From assembly GCF_002575655.3 (NCBI RefSeq), contig NC_053037.3, positions 503,262,544 through 503,326,543 on the forward strand: a stretch of 64,000 nucleotides of DNA, written 5' to 3'. The notes under the pieces are model-generated. The model was not told the origin of the DNA and did no database searches. It worked only from the letters and a program-made list of their open reading frames with translations. Below, in pieces: positions 56,408-64,000 of this stretch. Origin of the DNA: Aegilops tauschii subsp. strangulata (lineage: Eukaryota > Streptophyta > Magnoliopsida > Poales > Poaceae). Position 1 is the stretch's first letter. The number at the start of each line of letters is the position of its first letter. The position numbers were made by a program, and so were the translations under genes.

Positions 56408-57540
56408 CCGTCCGGTGGGTCCCAGCTGTGAGGTGGAGGAATAATTATTTTCCGCGTAATAAGGAGGCACTTCCTTGCTGCGGCCGTGGACCCAGCTGTC
56501 TGCCTCTCCACATACAGTACTCTTCCGATGGAAGTCGGTCGTTGACCACATTGACCAATCCGGACGGAGAGCACCAAGGCAATGGGCGATGGCGAGGCCT
56601 AGGAAGGGGACGACGCAGAGCCGGGGAAGACACAACAGTTGTTTCCCATGCGGAGAGGAGTACGAGGGCGAGGCTGCCGTCGCCCATAATATGGACGCAC
56701 TTCCTTGCGTGCGAAGATATAGCTGGTGGGTCCGACCTGTCAGCGGGGGGAACATTTTTTCGCGAAATACAGAGGCCCTTCTGGTGGGTCCCAGATGTCA
56801 GGTGGAGGAATCATTATTGTGCGCGTAATAAGGAGGCATTTCCTTGTGTGCGGCCATGGACCCAGCTATCAGCCTCTCCACGTACAGTCCACGTCCGATG
56901 GATTTCGTTCGTTGACCACGTTGACCACGCCGCACCGAGAGAACCAGGGCGGTGGACGACGATGAGGCCTAGGAAGGGGACAATGCGGAGCCGGGGAAGA
57001 CGCGACAGTGGATGCCCACGCAGAGAGGATTACGAGGGTTCACTGGTTCGGCTGTGGTGTGAGGCTTCCGTCGCCGTAGAATAACAGGGGGTGTGGGTGA
57101 GTAGAGGGATGGCCTGGCCAGCGATGGGAGTAGTAGGGAGCGGTGAGGCCTCTGCGGCAGCACAGCCGGCCACGGGAGGTAGGAGCAGGCGGCACGACCA
57201 GTGCTGCTTTGGGTGGCTGGAGCAAGAAGACCAGAGGTTGAAGAAGCACGACGGATGTTGGATGGACATCGCACGGTCACTGCAACTAGAATCGTTTATA
57301 ATGACTAAGTTGACAAAGCCCTTGGTACGCGTCAACTTAGTAGGCCCACAGGTCAGCCTCCGAAAAGGTGCGCCCCAGATGTCAGGGGGAGGAATCATTT
57401 TTTGGGCGACTGAAGCTAGAATATCCGAGATTGAAGAAGAAGCACGACATCCGTCGGATGGACATCCGACGGCCACTGCTGCTAGAACCGTGTGTTGACT
57501 ATCAGTTGACAAAGCCTTGCATACGCGTCAACTTACTATT
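56408..57540. other. CACTA right arm, subterminal repeat region
   Basis: Copies of GGGTCCCAGCTGTCAG-like motifs at about 56417, 56490, 56727, 56786, 56868 and 57373, with TAATAAGGAGGCA at 56456 and 56828 and paired TTGACCACGTTGACCA-like blocks at about 56532 and 56911. The ORFs here are repeat-derived and have no conserved domain. Confidence 0.65.
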
Positions 57541-58870
57541 TTTTAGGGGACGCATCAACTTAGTAGGCCCACAAATGCGTGGCAGAGAACTTATAGCCCA
57601 TTACTGATTTGTAAGAATGTACAGCCCATTTTTGAATACTAATGGAATTTACTACAACCCATTTACAGCTTGTTAAAAGTACAACTCATTTTCTAGCAAG
57701 GACAACGATTAATAATTCAACCAACCGTTTAAAACAGAATTCAAAAAAATTTCCCACATTTTGATGGGATCCGAAACATTTTTATCCCAAAATTTCTAGT
57801 CAGGTTAAATACAACTTCAATATAAATTTGTATTACGTAAAAATCCAATGAAACATTGCGTGCGCAACAATTAATGAAATTAAAATTTTCAAAGTCCAAA
57901 AATAATATTTTATAAACTAATTACGTGTTTGGTGCATTTTTTATAGTTACTGCCCAGTTTTTATAATTACATCCCATTTAATATTTATTAAAGCCCATTT
58001 TACTGTTAAGCCTAATGCATCCCCCCTAGGAAAGATTTGCAGCCCCGCGGGGCGGAGAATAACAAGTTGACCTTGACTGTGTATTCCTCAAATAAAGTAT
58101 AGCTGGGCTAGCCATTTTCAGCTTGAAAATAAATTAATATCTAGGCTGGATATCTAGCCTGGGCTAGACTGGCCACAGCCCGCCCAGTTAATACCCTGCT
58201 CTCCTCTGAACAACAACGAAAACATCGCTCAAGAAAAACTCTGCAGTGCTCACACCTCAAAAACACAAATACTGCTCGAGCTGCTTGGTCCCAGCTGTCG
58301 GCCGCTCCTTGTGCAATTCTCTCGTTTACTGACTACATTGGTTGACAATGGTGTGGGACCGTGATGCCAGGAAACTAGGAGGAAGCAAAAATATATAGTT
58401 GTACATAATAAGGAGGCACTTGCATACGTACGGCTATGGCCCTAGTGGGTCCCAACTGTCATCCTCTCAAAATAAAGTCATCTCCTGAATCCTCATGTTT
58501 GTTGACCATGTTGACAATGCTCGGCGCCACGGCGAGCACAACAACTCGAAGGACGATGGAGAGGGCCTCACGGGCCCTACGGATGGTCTGATACAGCGTT
58601 CGCTGCTCATTCAGGAAGCCAGGATCATCGGACACCTATGAGCACCTTCGAGAGACTGAGACGGCACGAAACGGTAGGGCCGCGCTTGGGACCTCTGGTT
58701 TATTTCACACATGTATTAAGATACAAGTGTAATTTACTCGTCATCGGAAACAATGCATAATATACAGGCGTAATGAAACCGAGGGCCCGAGGTCTGTAAG
58801 TAAAACCGGCGGGTTACACGTGTAATTTGAGAGACCAGTGTATATTTTACTAGTCAAAATCGACCAACCA
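57541..58870. other. CACTA right arm, AT-rich part, end undefined
   Basis: AT-rich DNA with repeated CAGCCCATTTT / CAACCCATTT motifs (57600-58010), then two more GGTCCCA...TGTC motifs (about 58290, 58446) and TAATAAGGAGGCACTTGC at 58408. Similarity to the subterminal motif fades after about 58520. No gene seen. No TTTTGTAGTG terminus, so where the CACTA ends is unknown. Confidence 0.45.
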
Positions 58871-59579
58871 AGAGCTTCGCCCGAGACCATCTGCTTTTAT
58901 TTACAAGCGTCAGTTTTACAAGCGGTTTTTGTTGGAAAACGACGATCCAATCACGACCTAACATTATGAGTTGGTAGGAAGATCATATGGTTTCACCTCT
59001 AACCTACCCGAGTTGTCGTATAGGCTATGAATGAAACATAAGACAATGGACTTCTTAGGCACAGAAACAACAGAAGAGGATGATCTTCTTAACATGCAAA
59101 TCACGGGCATTAGATCAACATGCAAAACAATATGAAGCATTATTCTCAGGAGGCACGGTGAATGGCTCGTGATGCCGCATGCCGTAACATTCCAAGCTCA
59201 ACTTTGCAATCAAACTCACAAGGCCTAGCATTACATAGAAAACATTCAGAACAAACTCTTAAAATACCTTACATAAGTCAACATTCATGTGACTATGCAT
59301 CTCAGCAGAGTAAATATTTACTTATGAATTGAAGACAGGAATAGGAAAAAATGATCGACGTTGCTCACAGCAAAGGGCATCCCACTCAAAAATATCAAAT
59401 GCATGTCTTATGGCTAACATCAATGAGCAAAAATTGACAAGGTTTTCCAATTCCAACATATTAAACTAATGTCTTCTTGCTAACATCAATGATTAAACTT
59501 TGACAAGCTTTTCCCATTCAAAATATGTAATGCTTATGATTGTGGAACGGGCAGGGTTTGTCATCAGTTTGTCATCTGA
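58871..59579. other. Unassigned sequence
   Basis: No ORF or element recognised. One imperfect tandem duplication of about 66 bp at 59401-59533 (GCTAACATCAATGA in each half). Confidence 0.4.
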
Positions 59580-60390
59580 TAGTCCGGTGGCTCAAGGTGA
59601 CGACGAATGGTTAGAGAACCATTCGATGTATTGTCCATGATGAAGTATTATGGAGGACACGAACCATCTGAACATTTTGTGCGGTTCCGCTAAAATCAAG
59701 CTAAGCATCCCTGTGGATTTCGTATTTATCTGCTGCCAGAAAAAAAAAGACACATCAGCACACACATGAATATTGGCCCCAGTGTACAACCCACCAATCG
59801 GTGGACTAACAAACTGAAAGTACGGTAAACATATTACCATACCCAAATGCCCCATCATTGTTGCTTAGAGTGACATTGATAGACTTGGAGTCCTGTCCTG
59901 GCTTCTTGGTACTTGTTTGGGCACTTGTCTGCCCAATGTTCCTCCGAAACACAAGTAAACCAGCCATATCTCTTCTTGTCTTTCTTCTTACACTTCTTAA
60001 TGGCCGACGCTGGCAGCTCCATTCAAACATATAGTCCGGTGGCTCAAGGTGACGACGAATGATTAGAGAACCATTCGATGTATTGTGCATGATGAAGTAT
60101 TATGGAGGACACAAACCATCTGAACATTTTGTGAAGTTCCACTAAAATCAAGCTGAGCATCCTTGTGGATTTCGTATTTATATGCTGCAAGAAAACAAAG
60201 ACACATCAGCACACACATGAATATTAGCCCCAGTGTCAACCCACCAATCGGTGGACTAACAAACTGAAAGTACGGTAAACAGATTACCATACCCAGATGC
60301 CCCATCATTGTTGCTAGAATGACATTGACATATTTGGAGTCCTGTCCTGGCTTCTTGTACTTGTTTGGGCACTTTTTGCCCAGTGGACTC
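59580..60390 (-). pseudogene. Duplicated Ty1/copia gag-protease fragment
   Basis: Two copies, about 59580-59938 and 60032-60386 (offset 452 bp). On the minus strand each encodes a CCHC-knuckle end (EEHWADKCPNKY in the first; CPNKYKKPGQDSK in the second), then NVTLSNNDGAFGYGNMFTVL and, across small frame changes, a protease motif TGANIHVCADVS. These are hallmarks of the gag-protease boundary of grass Ty1/copia elements (from memory). The first Cys of the knuckle is replaced by Trp in copy 1. After the protease motif the sequence is not copia-like: it encodes KYEIHKDAQLDFSGTSQN, related to the repeats further right. Neither copy is functional. Confidence 0.55.
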
Positions 60391-61079
60391 CACGTGTTGT
60401 AGAGTTTCCTATGCTCTCTGCACACTAGTCATGTCACCAGCGTCTACTAATACTCTGTAAATCTTCTCGATCATTCCTTGTGTTATGTAGCGCAAACAGT
60501 GACTTCTTCTTTCTGCAAAGTGTTAAGACCAACTGGACCCACTAATGCAGCAGTTTACCTTAGACACATTGGCTCCTTTTGTGTAGTTCAACTAAAATCA
60601 AATTCGGAATAAAACTGAGCTTTAATTTTGATATCCCTGTAAGCAACAATAGGTATAAGGGAAACAATTACTGAGAAATAACGGTTGATGACTTGTACTC
60701 CCAGAAGAAAAACATCTACTGATCTACCTTATCTTAATGGGAAACAAAGCAGGAGAGTAGCAATTCTCAATCAATGTGATTCATTCATATTAATTGAGAC
60801 ATGATCTTAACAATGCCTTATTTCAACATGTATAAAGAACGACAAAGCAGAAAAGTACCATTCCTAAAACAATGCGACTGGTTCATTTTAACAGAGACAT
60901 TATCTTAACAATACCTTGGTTAAACATGTAGAAAGAACTACAAAGCTGGATAGTACCATTTGTAAAACACCGTAACTGTTATATAATAACAGAGACATTA
61001 CAAGAACAATACATTTCTTAAACATGTACTCCGGCCGATCCCTAACAGAAATGGTACTCCCGCCGATCCCTAACAAGTG
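60391..61079. other. Diverged repeat copy and unassigned AT-rich sequence
   Basis: About 60570-60810 is a diverged copy of the 0.6-kb repeat seen to the right (shared GATATCCCTG, AACAATTACTG, ACCTTATCTT blocks). A second internal repeat, AACAGAGACATTA with flanking AACATGTA, occurs at about 60830-61030. No gene recognised. Confidence 0.5.
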
Positions 61080-64000
61080 TTGCAGTTTTGAACTAAGATT
61101 CAGTAGTTAATTATGAGGAAAGTTGGTACTGACCTTTGAAGACCAAGATTTGAAACAACTCGTGAGGAAGACCTAAAAGAGATCTCAACACATATATGGA
61201 AATCCGGTCTCCTTTTGTGTGCAGTTCCACCAAAATTAAGTGAAGCAAAATGTCGCAATAGCAACAAGTTGAAGAGATATCCCTGTTTTAACAGAGGCAA
61301 AAAAGGAATCAATTACTGGCCACTAAAGGAGGATGAAACATGCGGCCACAAAAAATGGTAATCCCACCAATCCCTATTAAGTGTTGCAATTTCGAACTAA
61401 GATTCAATAGTTAATTCTGAGAGTGGCATTGCTTAATTTTACCAGCGGCATTAGATTAAAAAAAAGCATAAACAGTTCCAGGGGAGAGTGGGCGCAACAA
61501 CAACATGTGCTTCCATCTACTTATAAAGGGGGTGATGCAGAGTTTGTTGTAACAAAGCAACAAGCATCATGTCTGGGTTGGTCCCATTTTTGTTCACTAC
61601 TTAATGGGAAAAGACAACAATACAATAGCTTCAATTCATCATTTATTTAAAACAGTACCAATACAAGTACCACAACATCTCAAAGCACACTGCACAATCA
61701 TGTGGATGAAGGCCTGTACTGAAATCTACCAACGCGAATAGGAAATGCAATCTCGTTTTGTGTAGTTGCACTGAAATCAAGCAAAGTTGCTGGTGTGATA
61801 TTTAAGTTTGCTATAGCAACAAGTTGAATAGATATCCCTGTTTTAAGAGGCAAAAAAGGAAACAATTACTGGCCAATAAAGGAGGATGAAACATGCGGCC
61901 ACAAAAAGAAGCATCTACCTTATCTTGATGGAAAACAAAGTAGAGGACAATAGCATTTCTAAAACGGCTGCATTGATTCATATTAACAGAGAAATTCTCT
62001 TAAAACAGTTAAGTAGTTAATTCTGAGAGTGGCATTTCTTAATTTTACCAGCGGCATTAGATTAAGAAAAAGCATAAACTGTTCTAGGGGAGAGTGGGCG
62101 CAACAACACCATGTGCTTCCATCTACTTATAAAAGGGGTGATGCAGAGTTTGTTGTAACAAAGCAACAAGCATCATATCTGGGTTGGAACAATTTTTGCC
62201 CACTTAATGGTAAAAGACAGCTGTTCAATAGCTTCAATTCAACATTTATCCAAAATACTACCAATACAAGTAGCACAACATCTCAAACCACACTGCATCA
62301 CCTTGTGGATGAAAGTCGGTACTGACCTTTCTTGACCAAGATTTGAAACAAATCGCGGGGACGACTTGAAAGAAATCCCAACACATATATGAAAATCCAT
62401 GATCTCCTTTTGTGCAGTTCCACAAAAATTAAGCAAAGTCGTCGGTGTGACATTCAAGTTGAACTGCACAAAACACTCTTAAAACAAAAGTGTTTCGCGT
62501 AGCGAAGCAAAATGCTGCAATAGCAACAAGATGAATAGATATCCCTGTTTTAACAGAGGCAAAAAAGGAATCAATTACTGGGCAATAAAGGAGGATAAAA
62601 CATGCGGCCACAAAAATGGTAATCCCGCCAATCCCTAACAAGTGTTGCAGTTTTGAACTAAGATTCAGTAGTTAATTCTGAGAGTGGCATTGCTTAATTT
62701 TACTAGCGGCATTAGATTAACAAAAAGCATAAACAGTTCTAGGGAGAGTGGGCACAACAACAACATGTGCTTCCATCTACTTATAAAGGGGGTGTTGCAG
62801 AGTTTGTTGTAACAAAGCAACAAGCATCATGTCTGGGTTGGTCCCATTTTTGTTCACTACTGAATGGGAAAAGACAGCGATATAGTAGCTTCAATTCAAC
62901 ATTTATTTAAAACAGTACCAATACAAGTAGCACAACATCTCAAAGCACATTGCACAATCATGTGGATTAAGGCCTTTACTAACCTTTCATGAGACAACAA
63001 AGATAAAATACGAATCTGCCAACATGAATAGGAAATCCAATCTCGTTTTGTGCAGTTGCACTGAAATCAAGCAAAGTCGCCGGTGTGACATTTAAGTTTG
63101 CTATCGCAACAAGTTGAATAGATATCCCTGTTTTAACAGAGGCAAAAAAGGAAACAATTACTGGCCAATAAAGGAGGATGAAACAAGCGGTCACAAAAAG
63201 AAGCATTACTAAAATGGTTGCATTGATTCATATTAACAGAGAAATTCTCATAAAACAGTTTAGTAGTTAATTCTGAGAGTCGCATTGCTTAATTTTACCA
63301 GCGGCATTAGATTAAGAAAAAGCATAAATAGTTCTAGGGGAGAGTGGGCGCAACAACACCATGTGTTTCCATCTACTTATAAAGGGGGTGATGCAGAGTT
63401 TTTTGTAACAAAGCAACAAGCATCATGTCTGGGTTGGTACCATTTTTGTTCACTACTTAATGGGAAAAGAGAGCAATACAATAGCTTCAATTCAACATTT
63501 ATTTAAAACAGTATCAATACAAGTAGCACGGCATCTCAAAACACACTGCACGATCATATGGATGAAGGCAAGTACCAACGTGTCATGACTCACACAAGAT
63601 CACCTACGAATCTGCCAACACGAATAGGAAATCCAATCTCGTTTTGTGAAGTTGCACTGAAATAAAGCGAAGTTGCCGGTGTGACGTTCAAATTTGATAT
63701 AGCAACAAGTTGAATAGATATCCCTGTTTTAACAGAGGCAAAAAACAATTACTGGCCAATAAAGGAGGATGAAACAAACGGCGACAAAAAGAAGCATCTA
63801 ACTTATCTTGATGGAAAACAAAGTAGGATAGTAGCATTTCTGAAATGGTTGCATTGATTCATATTAACAGAGACATTCTCTTAAAACAACATTTGTTAAG
63901 AATGTAATTTACTTTTAACAGTGGAAGTGCTTAAATTTTCCAGCAACATTCTTAGATTAACAATGGCAAAATAGTTGTATGGGACATGGGACATGGGACA
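61080..64000 (-). repeat. Array of about 0.6-kb direct repeats running off the window
   Basis: GATATCCCTG landmarks at 61276, 61831, 62538, 63121 and 63717; GCGGCATTAGATTAA landmarks at 61445, 62051, 62706 and 63301 (spacing 595-707 bp). Each unit has, on the minus strand, a segment of up to about 75 codons beginning with a hydrophobic stretch (ACFILLYWPVIVSFFASVKT) followed by GISIQLVAIANLNVTPATLL and a motif DFSATAQNE or NFCGTAQKE. On the plus strand three of four units keep a separate open frame of about 73-98 codons (LNFTSGIRLRKSINSSRGEW, 61423-61650, 62029-62325, 63285-63506). I recognise neither peptide. Could be repeated exons of a decayed gene or a satellite-like expansion. Confidence 0.6.

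Larger units (their letters stand above)
18977..58870. mobile_element. CACTA (En/Spm) DNA transposon, two arms flanking a nested retrotransposon
   Basis: The left terminus at 18977 starts CACTACAAAAAAAGG and interrupts the Athila-like LTR in GGGCCC. Both arms (18977-20719 and 56408 to about 58870) carry copies of a motif close to GGGTCCCAGCTGTCAG with nearby TAATAAGGAGGCACTT, typical subterminal repeats of Triticeae CACTA elements. The arms are joined by the TSD ccgtc (20715-20719, 56408-56412) of the element at 20720-56407. No transposase frame was recognised. The opposite terminus (expected TTTTGTAGTG) was not found in the window, so the right limit is approximate. Confidence 0.75.

Noticed and set aside
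57030..57512. 160-codon minus-strand ORF in the CACTA right arm
   Set aside because: No conserved domain, overlaps a plus-strand ORF of similar length, and lies in the subterminal repeat region.
58500..64000. CACTA right terminus
   Set aside because: I looked for the complement of CACTACAAAA and found none, so no right boundary or 3-bp duplication partner is claimed.
1..64000. tRNA, rRNA, CRISPR array or intact host protein-coding gene
   Set aside because: Direct repeats present are transposon repeats without CRISPR-like unit/spacer regularity; no tRNA or rRNA segment was recognised; all sizeable frames belong to transposable elements or are broken.

Overview
The window is plant nuclear DNA, very probably from a Triticeae grass (wheat, barley or a relative). 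It is a stack of nested transposable elements, with no intact host gene and no rRNA, tRNA or CRISPR. The evidence is several LTR retrotransposons with clean TG...CA ends and 5-bp target-site duplications (TSDs), an Athila-lineage element of the kind very common in Triticeae, and a CACTA transposon arm with the subterminal repeats I know from wheat. Family names are from memory; no database was searched.

Layout, outside to inside. (1) 1-18976: Athila-lineage (Sabrina/WHAM-like) element on the minus strand, cut at the left by the window edge. Its left LTR is split by (2), a complete non-autonomous LTR element at 472-12233 (TSD acaga, LTRs about 3.8 kb, no gag or pol). (3) At 18977 the right LTR of (1) is broken by a CACTA transposon whose arms are seen at 18977-20719 and 56408 to about 58870; its far terminus is not visible. 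(4) Inside the CACTA lies a minus-strand Ty3/gypsy Tat-lineage element, 20720-56407 (TSD ccgtc, LTRs about 890 bp), split by two plus-strand insertions: (5) a Tat/Retand-like element, 22660-35639 (TSD ggtca, LTRs about 515 bp), and (6) a Tekay/Del-like chromovirus with a chromodomain, 38154-52592 (TSD gccat/gccac, LTRs 4.2-4.6 kb). (7) 58870-64000 lies outside recognised elements: two copies of a Ty1/copia gag-protease fragment, then about 0.6-kb direct repeats running off the right edge.

Insertion order: (1) first; (2) and (3) later, independently; (4) into (3); (5) and (6) into (4). All gag-pol frames carry stops, frameshifts or deletions.

The most interesting points: both Tat-lineage elements carry an antisense gene in the slot between pol and the 3' LTR, but the genes are unrelated. 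In (5) it is a seven-exon gene of 899 codons with GT-AG introns and one nonsense codon; in (4) it is a captured plant-type AT-hook/B3 gene. Element (2) shares its 5' leader, LTR 3' half and pre-PPT hairpin with (6), but has a different U3 and a 3-kb pyrimidine-rich cargo with a recurrent CCGGAGTG-like motif. The long LTRs of (2) and (6) hold a conserved short acidic reading frame with phase-compatible splice signals.
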